Source: Leptodontidium sp. MPI-SDFR-AT-0119
Lineage: Eukaryota; Ascomycota; Leotiomycetes; Helotiales; Leptodontidiaceae
Length of the DNA: 64,000 nt
Reading direction: 5' to 3'
Assembly: GCA_020726505.1 (NCBI GenBank)
Contig: JAHLEZ010000018.1
Coordinates: forward strand, 868,001-932,000
Below the pieces are notes generated by a model. That model was not told the origin of the DNA. It saw only the letters and a program-made list of their open reading frames with translations, and did no database searches. This document shows positions 25,433 through 37,126 of this stretch, piece by piece (the stretch's first letter is position 1; the number at the start of each line of letters is the position of its first letter). A program made the position numbers and the translations under genes.

Positions 25433-27533
25433 ATGTCCTCCGATATCGACCACTGGCACATCGACGCGACTGTGTTCAAAGACCGCGTGGAGGAGATTCA
25501 TTTCATATCCGACCCTGCGAGGAATGTGCGGCGGCAACAACATAAGAAGATATGGGAGGTGGAGCGGTTCCTGGGTCGCGGGGGGTTCGGAGAGGTCAGG
25601 CTGGAGAGGAATAAGGAAGATGGGAAAGCTCGAGCTGTGAAGAGGATTGCGACTACGAGTCTGACGCTGAGCAATAGCGAATGCGAAAAGGAGTTGAAAG
25701 CGCTGCTGGAATTCTCTAAACCTAAGGTCGGTGTTATTTCAGAATCTTGCGGCATTGGATTCAGCTGATAATTGGCAGTATGAAACAGCTTCCTCATCTT
25801 GCCAGCCCAGAGCTTCCTGGAATGGAGTAGAATCAGTATTTGAAATTTGGAGTCGCATTCTTCCTATCTCAATATCTCGACAACCCACAGTGCTTCTTGG
25901 TCAAACTTTCGCTAACAGACCATGTTCCAGGTGGTCTCAAGCCGCAGTATTCGTCGACTTCTTCGGATGGTTTAAGGATGGATCTGATGTGTTCCTAGCG
26001 ATGGAATATGTATCTCTTGGAGACTTGGAGAAGAACGTGATTGCGAATTCGGGAAAGATACCGGAGTCCGAAGCGAGAAGTATCGCGGAACAGATACTTT
26101 CTGGCCTAGAAATCATGCATGCGGAATCCTTTGCACATCGGGACCTCAAGCCACAGGTAAGTTAGGACCACCCGCTTTGAATAGTTATTTCTTAATCAAA
26201 ATCATACAGAACGTTTTGGTCGTAAATGGTCCTCCTTCCTGGTGGGTGAAGCTTGCGGATTTTGGGTTAAGCAAGAAATTGACCGACACAACTGCTTTCT
26301 ATACCAAAAGCGGGACGCAGTCATACATGGCACCCGAGATACTCAATTACTTGAGTGGCCAAGATTCCAACGACCAGTATACGAATTCCGTCGATATCTG
26401 GGCCCTTGGGTGTATCGTTTATCGTCTCATCACTGGCACTATTCCCTTTCCACCTGGCAAATCCCTCATAAAATACTGCGAAGACAAATCACTTTTCCCT
26501 TATGACGCCCTCTTCGACAGTGGGATCAAGAGTGAAGGCTCCAAGTTCCTACGACGACTCCTTACTGCGCAGCCGACAGACAGGCCGGCTGCATCTCAGG
26601 CTTTACGGCACCCATGGATTCTCTCTGGTGAGCAGCGAATTAGCACTACCCTTTAGGCACATCTTGCTAAAGAGTTTCAACTCAGGCCACACTTACAGAA
26701 AGAGTTCTTTAGAAGTGCCAACTCCCGCAGTGGGGGTATTGAGCGAGTTTACAGATCTGAGTCTTTTGGGGAGTGGCTACGATACCAAAACCCACGACGG
26801 ACTTAGATCAATTGCTTCGTCTTCTACATCACAGCCTACCCTCTTCGCAGACCAGACACAACGGGAGCCAAACATCTCGACAACCATAAAAAGAAAACCC
26901 TTGGCAACACCTTTGTCAGAGACGACGGTAAAACCAATCAAGGAGACAAATGTTCCAGATCAGAAACCTGACCAAGCAAACTCGTTCCAGACACGCTTGA
27001 GTCAGGAGCGGAGTCTACAACCCGAGAAATTAAAACTTGCAAGTATACAGATCGCCGCTGCGAGCATTCTTTCTATCTAACTATTACAAACAGGTCGAAT
27101 TAATGGAAGGACACTTGGAACGATTGGATTCGGATCCGGCTTTCCGTTATAAACTTGGCCAGACGATGCAGAATCCAGGTCTGATAGACAACCTTCTTTT
27201 ACAGTGTCTTGACAACAAAGATCTTGTACGAAAGTACCTCAACGATCAGGCGATCTCACGTCTCATACTGGACCCTCCTGGATTGCGGCGAGAGATTGAT
27301 AATCTTCACGGTCGGTCGAATGCTGATGTCTACCATCTCACCTTAGTGTTGGAGTTTTTGAAGACTGCGGTGATCCGCCGGATGAGTTCCCCGCAAAGGT
27401 ACAATTGCGTTCGAGAACATTTTCCGCTACACTATATTAACGTATATAGAATTATCTTTTCAGAGCCACGACCAGGCCACGAGGCCTTGAAACCCCTTCG
27501 AATACTGCAAAATTCAAAATCCTCATTGTCTAA
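25433..27533 (+). CDS. Serine/threonine protein kinase
   Basis: The kinase domain is complete and looks catalytically competent: glycine loop GRGGFGEV, ARAVKRI lysine, HRDLKPQNVLVV catalytic loop, DFGLSKKL, SYMAPEIL activation-segment end, and DIWALGCIVYRLITG. Likely exons are 25433-25726, 25779-26156, 26210-26627, 26686-27042, 27110-27398 and 27464-27533. The first intron has a weak GTCGGT donor, and part of 25779-25930 may itself be intronic. The kinase domain is followed by a Ser/Thr/Lys-rich tail and an unrecognised helical block (ERLDSDPAFRYKLGQTMQNP). The last exon reaches a TAA at 27531. SH3, SH3 and C2 sequences follow directly, so this may be the front half of one longer kinase-SH3-SH3-C2 protein. 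The IWEVERFLGRGGFGEV start resembles kinases common in fungal incompatibility loci. Substrate unknown. Confidence 0.72.
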
Positions 27534-27535
27534 AG

Positions 27536-28659
27536 CTGCTCCAACTCAGCCTCCAACAATTTCCAGTCTTTTGCTGTCCGCGCTATACGCAACTTCAAGG
27601 AAGGTGGAAATGCACCAGTCAAGAAAGGCGAAATCATACTCGTGATCGAGACTTTCAACGATTATTGGTGGCGAGGGGCGCTCGATGGCAGGTCCTTTAT
27701 GTTCCCTTCCAACCTTGTCACCAGAATACCGGTCCCAACCACAGCAAAGCTCCGCCAAGACAAAACTACTCATGTTCGCGCTATATTCAAATATGATGCA
27801 GAATACCCAGGCGAGATGACCTTTCGGCGGGGGTGATATCATTCGACTCGTTAGAGCTGTTCACGCGGAGTGGTGGAGGGGGAAGCTGGACGGACAGGTT
27901 GCAATATTCCCCATAAATTATGTCGAGGCTCTACCCACTGGCGATGAGGGCCTATAAGAAGCTGATGTGCTTTCTGCACCTGGTTCCACCGAGACGGTAC
28001 CATATGATCCAGCCCATAGTAAGTTTAATTGGTCTGGTTGAACTGCCACCAACAATATTCAGCCTTCGAAAACTCGGCTTCTTGATGTCTTACGATCCGC
28101 GGCCCCTGCGCGTGTTCGAACGCCTGAAGCCAGACTCCCAGGTGTACCAGCTACTGAAGAAGCAGCGTTGGACACTGATATGGGAAGACTCACTGTCACG
28201 ATAGTCAAGGCCACACTGACTGACCCTACACTTGCACCTTTTGTGGGTTGCAACGTCTCGCATGTGGGTAGAAAGCCATTCTACAACACGTTATTTCTAA
28301 ATTCGGCATCTACTGTGCGATGGAATGATACTTTCACCATCGATGTACCGTCACGACGATCAACTAAGCTGGAGTTCGGACTGGCGAGTAGGTTTCTAAT
28401 CCGAGGACGAGGTGTGGTGGAGGGGGCCACCAAGATTCTAGGAGAAATACCACTCAGCCTTCTGAGCATAGGCCAAAAGCACCCGTGGCTCTTGGAACTG
28501 GGTGCATTTGCAGTCGTTTCTTTTGAATTTACCTTCGTACCTTGTGTGGTCCCCAGTGGGCCCCTGAAACTTCTTGGTGGCTGGGGGCCAACAGTACATA
28601 GCTCACAATATGTGCGCGAGGACTCGCTGTTAGATAGTTCACTTCAAAATGACTATTGA
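27536..28659 (+). pseudogene. SH3-SH3-C2 sequence with broken frames
   Basis: Two SH3 domains are readable: one from about 27570 (VRAIRNFKEGG ... DYWWRGALDG ... FPSNLV) and one from about 27770 (HVRAIFKYDAEYPGEMTF ... AEWWRGKLDGQVAIFPINYV). They lie in different frames. The shift falls in a run of five G at 27829-27833, inside the conserved RRGD turn. The second SH3 frame stops at TAA 27955. A GTAAGT donor at 28019 and acceptor at 28062 lead into a C2-like domain (RLTVTIVKATL ... VRWNDTFTIDV) ending at 28659, but phase matches only if another shift lies between 27955 and 28018. C2 and SH3 domains usually bind membranes and proline motifs. The sequence is probably the decayed or misassembled tail of the kinase gene just upstream. 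Confidence 0.62.
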
Positions 28660-28730
28660 TTTTCCACTTGATATTATAGCGAGGTTGAGCTCCTGGTGAA
28701 ACCCCACTCACTATTAGTCTAAGCTAGAAC

Positions 28731-30352
28731 TCACACCTCAACCCCCCTTTCAGGCGCAGCAGTGGTTTTACTCGCCACGACATCCTCAGTGGACTCTTCA
28801 ATCAACAACTCCTTCTCCGTCGGGTGCTCTGGAACCTGGAAAACTACCAAAGAAGTTGTCGGGATACAGATGACGAACATTACAAAAGCTGTCAGGAGGT
28901 TTGCCATTGGAGACACACCATGAGCTGCACCGAGACCGAAGGAGACAGCCGATCCAAAAGATTCGAAGGATCGAACGATGCCAACGCTGAGAGTGAGGGT
29001 CTCGATATCGTTGTTGAAGGTCCCAATGATCCAGTACACGAACATGTAATGACTCTCGTTCATGAATCTGCACGATGGTTAGTTTTACTCCGCGTCCACG
29101 TGACAACGAGCTTACCGAAACAAAACAGTCGAAGCGAAAGCTCTTCCGAATCCAGGAGTATCCCAATCGAGCGTGACTTTCGGCACAATTTCCTCATACT
29201 TCTTCTGATTGGCGATCTGCCATCCGAAGAGAGACAACATGATCGTCACGAAACTGAACCAAGCGATCTTGGCAACCTTAGGTCGCGAGAAGACTTTCAG
29301 GTCCAAGAACCAACCCCAGAAAATATTCGCCGCAGTGGCAGCAATCCCAGAAGTCAGAGCACCGAGGGCCCGCGATCGCACAGAAAAGTACTTGGTCAAG
29401 TAAATGTTGAGATAGGTGCCATTCCAGTTAAATCCAATGAGGATTGGCAGGAGCAGGAAAATGCGTCTCGTTTTCAGGAGCGCCCAGGCTCGACGGAATT
29501 CCTTGAGTACAGCCTTGTTCTTCGTGGGATCTTCAAGCTTGGTTCCATCGGGACGGATGACTTTCTGAGGGGGTGAGATCAGGAATGAGAGTGGTAGACC
29601 GGCGCATTGGAGACCGATGAGAACGAGATAAGTTTCGTAGCCGACTTTTCCGCGTTGGTTCTTCTTGACGTTGAGGGAGAGTTGGATGGATGAGCCGATG
29701 AGTTGACCTAGTTCTCGAAGTCCGAGCCAGATTCCAGCTTGGGGGATGTCAGCTGCCTTCAGATAAATTCATGACTATGCTGTCCACTTACTGAACTTCC
29801 CGCGGTCTTTAACTGTCGGGTAGCCTAGTGCAATGGCTCCTTCTGAGGCCCAAAGTGCAGAGGCTGCGATGCCACAAGTGACTCCCCCGAACAAGACGAA
29901 CCATTCGGTCCCGTAGCGATTATTGACATAGAGAGACGCAGAGTACGGAGCGTAGCCGAGAGTACCTAGCATAAGGATTCTCTTGAGACCGAATTTATTG
30001 GAGAGGATTGCGAAAAGCGGGCATCCGAATACCATAATTCTTGAAGTTTCCGTTAGCCAATTATCCAAAACCACGAAAGATGAAAGGTTTTTTTTTGTGG
30101 AGCATACCCAAAAGTCAACGAATTCGCTCCATTAACCAGGTATGGCTCCTGCTGTCCACCCGCACCGGTATTGTTCAATGCATTCCAGATACCGGGTTGA
30201 GTGAAAGAGATCAATCCAACAATGATCACGTTAAATAGTGGACTGCGATACCATCTCGTGAATCGCGATACGGGCTTTGGCGTAGCGTAAACCTCATTGC
30301 TGGAGACATCGCTTGGTGCATCAGCTTGATTTGGATCGAGTTCACCACTCAT
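28731..30352 (-). CDS. Unc93-like MFS membrane protein
   Basis: Four exons, 30352-30108, 30039-29792, 29752-29116 and 29067-28731, join in phase to about 488 residues. After a hydrophilic N-terminus (about 40 residues) come roughly eleven to twelve membrane segments. The first carries the family-typical FNVIIVGLISFTQPGIWNAL and GYAPYSASLYV follows. Fungal Unc93/DUF895 proteins are annotated as MFS-like transporters or ion-channel regulators; the substrate is not known. The second intron would be only 39 bp (29791-29753), close to the lower limit for splicing, but the join gives a continuous family-like sequence (FSTDIPQAGIWLGLRELG). The hydrophilic tail is charged (EKELLIEESTEDVVA). Its 3' end lies about 70 bp from the end of the convergent SH3-C2 sequence. 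Confidence 0.86.
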
Positions 30353-31406
30353 TGTCGATATGTTAATCCAGAACTTTTCGGGTGAGATGTTGGTTTAGAC
30401 TTTTCTTTTTCCTCCGGGCAAGGGCTCTTCTTAAATCCCATCCATCAAACAGAGTCCACAAATAACGGGAAGGGATTTCTCAAATGCCATGCCGTCTGTG
30501 TGGTGGCGATGGTACCATCGCGGGAAAACCCATCTTGTCGGGCCTCCTGCATTTCTGGGCGTTTGAAGAATCTGTAAACTTTTGCTGCGATAAGATAAGA
30601 CTTCTCGGAGCAATAGCTGTAAAGGGTGTAAGGCTTGATGAATAAGGTTGTTTGTGACTGATGGATGGATAGGTGTTGGGAAGGCGTGCTTTGTGAAGAC
30701 ATCACGACATTTTTTCTACGGTCTTGGCGGGGTGAAGAGTGGGGCGAAGAGAGGGAAATCTCTGAATCTCTGCTGGTACTGGAGATTGGATTGATAGGGT
30801 GGATTATTCTCGATTTTCTGGAATGAATTAAAGGATTATCGATGGCTCAAGTTTCTCTGCATCTGTGATTGATGTGACCAGAGGTCGGTCGCACTCCTGA
30901 CCCGCAAGCAAGAAAGACTTCAGGCTCACCATCATATTGCAAGTTCATAATTCTTATAGGAAGAATTGAGAGATCAAAGTATGAGTACCCTAAGAAATAA
31001 AACATTGAAATTCTTGGACGCCTAGATTAGAAGTTGTTTTTGGGATTTTAATCCAGCCAAGGCTTGCCAAAAAGAAGCTCGCTTATGCTTATCAATGAAT
31101 GCTCGCTTACCCCGTTGTCTCCCGAATAAGATGTAAACATTGACAGATAGTGCATCTCTGGGTGCGGAAGGCAAAAGTCATAGTAACGAAATAGTAATTT
31201 ATCTAGCATCTTTGTTGAGGATCATCGCATAGTAAGTGACTAATGCTCTTTGCTAAACCCACAACTCTAAGGTACAATTATCCTAGGCCGGTTTAAGGAA
31301 GGTGTCGCGTGGCAGACGTACATTCTAGTACTCGCAACGGTATTCGAAACTGTCTGCGTTCTCAAAATGCTCTGGATTGATCTGGAATTGAATAAATCTA
31401 GATAGA
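30353..31406. other. Intergenic region
   Basis: Promoter of the Unc93-like gene and 3' flank of the F-box gene. No gene or clear repeat seen. Confidence 0.5.
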
Positions 31407-33208
31407 TTATACCGATGTATTCATCTCGCCATTATCTTTTATGGCTTGTCGCTCAGTGTCGAAGTTGTTGCGTATCTCGCGACTGTTTTCTTCCCAAAAG
31501 AGTTCGTAATACGAGAAGCCATCCAAGACCAGGTCTTTCAGTTTGAGGATCGAAATTGTACAGACATGCGAGTTGATGTCCTGGATGCCCCTCTTGACTT
31601 TGGTCACCGTAGCTGTGGAGTTGCATTTTTCGTACTGCGCATGCCTTCGTAACCCCGTCCAATACTGGAGGACCTCAGGATCACACGGTGTTTCCGTATC
31701 AAAGGTACTTTCCCAGCTGATTCCATGTCCTTCGGCATTGCTGATATATCGGAAGACGCACGAGAGGCCTTTGCCACCATTCCACAGCTCCATGATCTCG
31801 AGCTTGGGCATGGAGGCAGCTGCTCGACCTGCAGCCTGGAGAAAATAATCTTTCATGAAATAGCGGCCATTGGGAACCAGTGAAGACGACGTTAAAGCAA
31901 TCGCCTTTAGATTCTCCCATGGATTGAACTCTGTCTGACGTCTACCCGCCCCAAACCGAATTCCGAAAAGAAATGTGTAGCATCTACGACGAAGCTAGCA
32001 GATATATGTTTCAGAGAACGGCTGGATCTAGCCAGGGTTACTGCAAGATAAGAACATGTTATCCACTCGGAATGTCTCTGGGGATTGAGAATACTATTGA
32101 AATCTTCGAATAGAGACAACTTTCGAAGGGTACTTGGCAGTTTTGGAAACATTAGCAGTAGAGGTTCTGTCGTCTGTCAGCCAATATGTATCGGAGTTTT
32201 GGGCGTCAAGGGAAGATAAGAGCTTGGCCTAATATTTTTAAGTCACACGTACCGCCTTGAGTGCGAAAGTAGTATTGTCTACTGGGGAAATTGATATCAT
32301 CCCACTTTTCATAGCGAAGCCATTCAAGGGTGCTGCAAGCCTCACTCAACGGCTTTCCCAAGGACCGGGCCGATATTTGCCGGTAGAACTGTCGGCGGAT
32401 GAGCAATCCGGTGATAATTTTGACAGATGGGAGCTTTCTCTTCTGTAATGCAAACTCGGGAAGATCAAATTTCAATGTCAATTTCCCCGTTACCCTCTCT
32501 TTAGCCCCCTCTGGTATATGGGCAAAATCGGCTGGGTGACCGCCGACCCAGCCATGAGTTGGGTCTTCCAAACTTTCTAGTGTCTCAGCGTGCAGGCAAT
32601 AGCTTGTGTAATTTTTGTCGATGTCTCTCGAAGATTGGATCGGGTAGCTTGGCTTCAATCGAAAGTCTCTGAATGTGTGTTCCGAGTCGCTCGCAAAACA
32701 AGCACGACGCTCTAAGGTCAATCCGGTACCGAAAGTTCGCAAGCGTTCTCGCCTAGTAAATGTAGGCTATTTTGAAAGGATAATTAATAGCTTTTAGATA
32801 GCTCTGCTAAATATGTTATTGTTGCTGGGTGAGAAAGTTAGAAAAGTTGTTATAGAAAATTGAGTTAAAAACAAAGAGTTACCACAGCAGGATTGTATCA
32901 TCGTCCTCCCTGGTTTGGCAAACTGAGCAATCATACTCGTCAAGCCTGACCCGAAGCAGAATGTGTGCAACATATTCACGCCTGTGTTCCGTCGTTTTCT
33001 TGCTCATGTAGTCCACGAGGCCAAATATGCGATCCTGGTCCAGAATGAGTCGTCGAAAGTTCCATGGCTCGAACACCCCTTGCCACTCCCTGCACAGTGA
33101 AGCATATCCTGCCCGAGAATTCTTGTCCTCGCTGAACCTGTAATCTTGTGCCACGATCCTGAAGATCATGCAGCGGATTTCAGCTGGCAACCTGAGCCAG
33201 GACGTCAT
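31407..33208 (-). pseudogene. F-box protein gene with one frameshift
   Basis: Exons 33208-32883, 32752-32253 and 32166 onward are joined by introns of 130 and 86 bp with matching phases. The N-terminus TSWLRLPAEIRCMIFRIVAQ is a typical F-box, which would recruit an SCF ubiquitin ligase. The rest resembles large fungal F-box families of unknown target, with leucine-rich segments such as LMFPKLPSTLRKLSLFEDF and the family-like VVDATHFFSEF. In exon 3 the frame shifts by one base near 31955-31965, in a GGGGCGGG tract. The upstream frame runs to a stop at 31907, while homologous sequence (NPWENLKAIALTS ... ELFWEE) continues in another frame to 31407. No plausible intron bridges the two frames, so it is either a young pseudogene or a homopolymer assembly error. 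Confidence 0.68.
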
Positions 33209-33899
33209 GCCGAGGACTTTGCTTTCTAGAAGCAGCTCGGAAATGGTATGGTAAAGGATGGAATTATACTGATCGATAATGGAGAACAGAGAACGGAATA
33301 AGCAGATATATGAATAGGAAGTTCAAGGTGGAAATCCAAAGCAATGAGAAAAAATCTCGGTGACGCTTAAACGTAGTAGCTAGTAGGAAGTGACGTAAGA
33401 AAGACTGCTAGAGGACTCAGAATTTTTTTACTATAAACTCTGCAATATCAGTGATTTAAAGACGGGGCCAAAATTATGTTGCTCGTCCTCGGTAACTTAT
33501 GTTAAAATTGAACGACATAGGAACCCAGAGTTGAACAAGCACCTTAAGTTAATCACGAGTTGGTCACATGGTGACACATTCAAGTGAGCTCAGGTCGCTT
33601 TAAGCGCCGCCAAGGGACAGCGTGGCAACCCATCACCAATAATGGCATTCTTAGGCGTGTCTTATATAAGTCCTGAGGGGTGGCTATACTTTCTCAGATT
33701 TATACTCTTCTCTGCTACTCATTAGCTTATTTGATGCATAAGGACATGTCTACTCACAGCGGCAGCGCTAGCACGCAACTACATGGAGGATCGTTAAGTT
33801 GTGACAGAGAAGAAGCGGAATCGAAGCTCGAACAAACGGAGCTGTTGATGGATGAATTTTTAATATGACGACTTACTAAACGCAACATCTATTCGTCTT
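33209..33899. other. Intergenic region
   Basis: F-box promoter side and the DNA before the HET relic. A 62-codon open frame at 33680-33868 has no recognisable domain and I do not call it. Confidence 0.45.
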
Positions 33900-34352
33900 T
33901 TGGATATCGTCGAGTCGTCTCCGGATTTCCCCACAGCGCAGCAGATTTCAGCATGCTTGAGCAGCACTGTTGAGGAGCCTGACGAGGACGACCGTGACTT
34001 ACTTCTGGGAGTCTACAAGACGAGTGCTCTACTGCGACTTACCCCGCTCCAACGCAGACAACTCCGAATGTTTGAGAAAACGATGCGGAGAGCGACAGAC
34101 GGTCGACGACTATTCTGCTCTGACGAAGGACGGTTTGGTCTTGGTCTAAAATCGGTGGGGTAGAAAGAGGGGTGTGCTGATGAGATATGGATTCTCAAAG
34201 GAGCGAAAGTACCTTCCATGTTAAGACGAGAGGAGGGGGATAGGTATAGAATTGTCGGGGAGGCGTATGTCCATGGGATTATGTATGGTGAGGAGTTAAG
34301 GGAGGGCAATTGGGAGGAAATAGGGTACGCACAAGAAAGTCGGTTTGTCTGA
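33900..34352 (+). pseudogene. HET-protein C-terminal relic
   Basis: An isolated C-terminal piece of a HET-type protein. It contains LRLTPLQRRQLRMFEKTMRR, GRRLFCSDEGRFGLG, DEIWILKGAKVP, and AYVHGIMYGEE, all matched in order by the HET pseudogene at 53153-54160. The N-terminal HET domain is absent. An in-frame TAG at 34161-34163 sits where the paralogue has Gln, so a C-to-T change explains it. No start codon or promoter is evident. It is a truncated duplicate. Confidence 0.72.
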
Positions 34353-34511
34353 GATTCGGATGGATTTCCGGACTGGAAGGGACACTGTCGATCAATATCT
34401 CTGTTTAAGGCGAGCGAACTGGAGCGCGCTTAGGATTCCGGATTCAGATTCTCGTCTACATTTATATATACATAATTATATCAGCTATAGACGATTAGAA
34501 GCGACGCGTTG

Positions 34512-36452
34512 TCATTTCATCAAATTTTCCAATATGTCCAACCGATCAGGGACATCCTGAGCCTCCCCCTTCCAATACCTCAACATATCAATGACCTTGC
34601 TGACTGAAATCTCCCAGCCAGACGTCAATAAAGTGGTCAGACCAGCACGGGAAGCTGCAACGAGAACCAAAGCACTCCTCGTGCATGAGCGTATCATCAG
34701 CCAAGTGCCATGATGGCGTTTACAGAACCCATTTTCGTTCTTGTCGATACGTTGGATGCACATATCGATGCCCTTTTTGGCAAAAGATTGGGAATTTGTG
34801 TCCGAGGGTAGGGTACCGTGGATAGCTGCTACGACGAAGGGCCAATACATCATCTCGTAGCAGTCTATGAGATGTCCACTCAGGATGAAGCGGAGGGCTG
34901 TGTGTTCGTCATTTGTGTCTTGCGGGGCTATCATGTTCCCATCGGCATTTTCGAGACTCAGCGCTGGAGGGAGAGATGCCAGCCATCCTTCTGCTTGGTG
35001 TTCGAAATTCGATACCGCATCATCGAGGCTGACGGTTGATGTCTCTGACGATTGGTACTGATATATATAGTTCAATATCCGATTCCCAAGTCTCCTTAGT
35101 GCTATCTCTGCGAGGTAGAAATACCAGACCGCCTCATTCTGCGATTTCAAGCCTTTTGGGGGGCTTGGGAAGAATGATGGATAGGTAAGGTCCCAGACAC
35201 TGTTATTTGCTACATTCAACTCTAGTCGAAGTTCACTTAGAAGGAGTCAGCGCCATTCAGCCACGGCGTCTCGCCGGGATACTTACAGCTCCGACTTGAA
35301 GCACGTCCAGTAGATGCTTTCTTGAAGCTGAGTAACTTCCTCACTTTGTTCGTCACCGGCAACTCGTTGCATAGGAAACCCTTGACAACAGGCCAGCGCT
35401 TGGACAAACATCTTCCACGCCTCGATTGGCCGCATTGTCGCCATCAAATACACACCCGCCAGGAAGAAACATTGTGCTTCGACGAGGCCACTTCTGCAAA
35501 GCAAGACTCCCATGCGTTTCTGAGCCGCGAAAAAGAAACCATCTGCTTCTCGATATGCCACCGAGTGACGGATATCGGATGGTGGTATTGACTCTGAAGA
35601 TTTCTGTATCGCATATATTGAGCCCAGGGCATACGCGAGAAGCTTGTTGTGGTGAGCGAGACATTGGGTTTGAGTCTATGACAGGGAACGAAGTAAGAGC
35701 ACTTACCAGAAGACACGACGGAGCATCCCATCCCAAACCATTGAAACGTGCATATCTGACATACTCCTCGACTGTTTCGACTTCTAATACTGGATTGTAG
35801 ATATGAACCTCCTCGAAGAAACGTTGTAGGAGCTTTGGTGCGCCAACATTCTCGAAATCTAACGTGATGGAGATTGGCGGGGGCTCTGAGTCGGGATTTC
35901 TGGACTGCAGCAAATAGCGAAGATCGAGTCGCCGGTCTAAGTTCAAGTCACCGAAGATAGGCCAGCAGAGGACAGTTTCAATGTTGATGTGACACAGCGC
36001 GGAAGCATCTGGACGCTCGAGGGCTGGGGATTCCAAGGCAGGCGAGCCTGGTTGTTTCGGCGAAGTGAACGACGATACATGATCGGTGGGCCGGGCTTGA
36101 CCACCAGTATTCCCAGATGCGGATGACCGAATGAGATCCTCTAGGCCATCGAGACGCTGCAGTATCGCGAGACTGGCTGCATCGAACCTAGTCCTTGGAA
36201 TCAGCCAGTATTCGCAAGGCCCACATGGACAACCAAGTGGGCAACTTACGTCGACTTGTCTTTCTCCTCGTAGATACATGGAATGTCGAGATTTATGCAG
36301 GACGTACAAGCCGGCTGCTCATTGTCACATTTTGTCCGTCGACGTCGACAGGTTCGGCACGCTTGCACGGCGCGTTTTCGCGGGTACAGATTTCTATCAT
36401 TCGATACCGGCCTGGTACGTTTCCGAGACTCTGCATCGGCTACCCCAGACAT
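34512..36452 (-). CDS. Zn2Cys6 transcription factor of the rhamnoside cluster
   Basis: Four exons, 36452-36250, 36193-35707 (or from 36187), 35642-35287 and 35235-34512, give about 589 residues. The binuclear zinc cluster is complete: Cys32, 35, 42, 49, 52 and 59 in ACRTCRRRRTKCDNEQPACT-SCINLDIPC, spacing CX2CX6CX6CX2CX6C. It is preceded by basic residues (RKRAVQ). A Ser/Pro linker leads to a fungal-specific transcription factor domain (LAYALGSIYA, AQKRMGVLL). This domain is mostly helical and likely mediates regulation and dimerisation. The gene is divergent from the GH3 beta-glucosidase across a 674-bp promoter with two CGG-N4-CCG palindromes. Inverted CGG triplets are classical zinc-cluster sites, so local and self regulation is a reasonable inference. 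The inducer is unknown. Confidence 0.9.
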
Positions 36453-36573
36453 CTATTCTTCCAATTGTTTTCTTCCCTAATAAGATCCTGATTTCACGGA
36501 CTCGCGGACGTGGAAGGTGTGGTGGAGAATATCAGGATTAGAGAGATCGAGAATGAGGAGAAGAACAAGTCTG

Positions 36574-36583
36574 CGGAATTCCG
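36574..36583. promoter_or_regulatory. CGG-N4-CCG palindrome (CGGAATTCCG)
   Basis: Perfect 10-bp palindrome of the inverted-CGG form bound by zinc-cluster dimers. It lies 122 bp upstream of the regulator start and 543 bp upstream of GH3. It shares the core CGGARTNCCG with three other sites in the cluster. Binding is inferred. Confidence 0.6.
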
Positions 36584-36935
36584 GGAACGAAGAAGCTTTT
36601 GTATATTCGCCGATTGCGGGGTGTTCATTAATTGCGGGGATGGGGAGTATCTTTTCTTTTGGCCAATAAAGCCTCATTATATTGAAGCCAGTGGCGACTC
36701 TACACCAGTTGAGGACTAGGCTTCTCCTATCCGAACTATACGCAGTACGATTCATACGAGAGGTCTTGGCCGGGGCATGGATGCCTCGATTCCGAATGTT
36801 TCTTGTTACTGTTTCGGAATATTTCTCTACAAGACCTAACCTGAGTTGGTGGCACATTTCGTGACGTTATGAGATCTGAGGGAGGTAAGTATTGTCAAGA
36901 GTTGGAAATTTCGACTGCCTCGTGTGGAAAACTCG

Positions 36936-36945
36936 CGGAGTCCCG
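36936..36945. promoter_or_regulatory. CGG-N4-CCG site (CGGAGTCCCG)
   Basis: Second inverted CGG pair in this promoter, with 4-bp spacing, 181 bp upstream of the GH3 start codon. Same core as the other three sites. Confidence 0.6.
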
Positions 36946-37126
36946 CGCAGATACTCGCATGGAGCTACACCGAGTGTTGCTTGGAAAGATTATGAGGAGC
37001 TTCATGCTGTGCTATTCACCTTTTTCTATGCATCTCAGTTTCAGTCCATCTATTCATCTCTCAGATTCTCTTCACAAGAACCCAAAACAACATCCACCGT
37101 GTAAGGTACCTAGGAAATCACTCGTG

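Larger units (their letters stand above)
36453..37126. promoter_or_regulatory. Divergent promoter, Zn2Cys6 regulator / GH3
   Basis: 674 bp between the two start codons, with no gene of its own. It contains CGG-N4-CCG palindromes at 36574-36583 and 36936-36945, and CT-rich DNA near 37030-37080 upstream of the GH3 start. Confidence 0.6.

Noticed and set aside
27043..27110. A frameshift between the kinase tail and the following helical block
   Set aside because: A 67-bp intron from a GTATAC donor at 27043 to an AG at 27108-27109, with a CTAAC branch site, restores phase, so no lesion is needed.
33680..33868. Short open frame before the HET relic as the relic's N-terminus
   Set aside because: It has no resemblance to the corresponding part of the paralogue at 53-54 kb.
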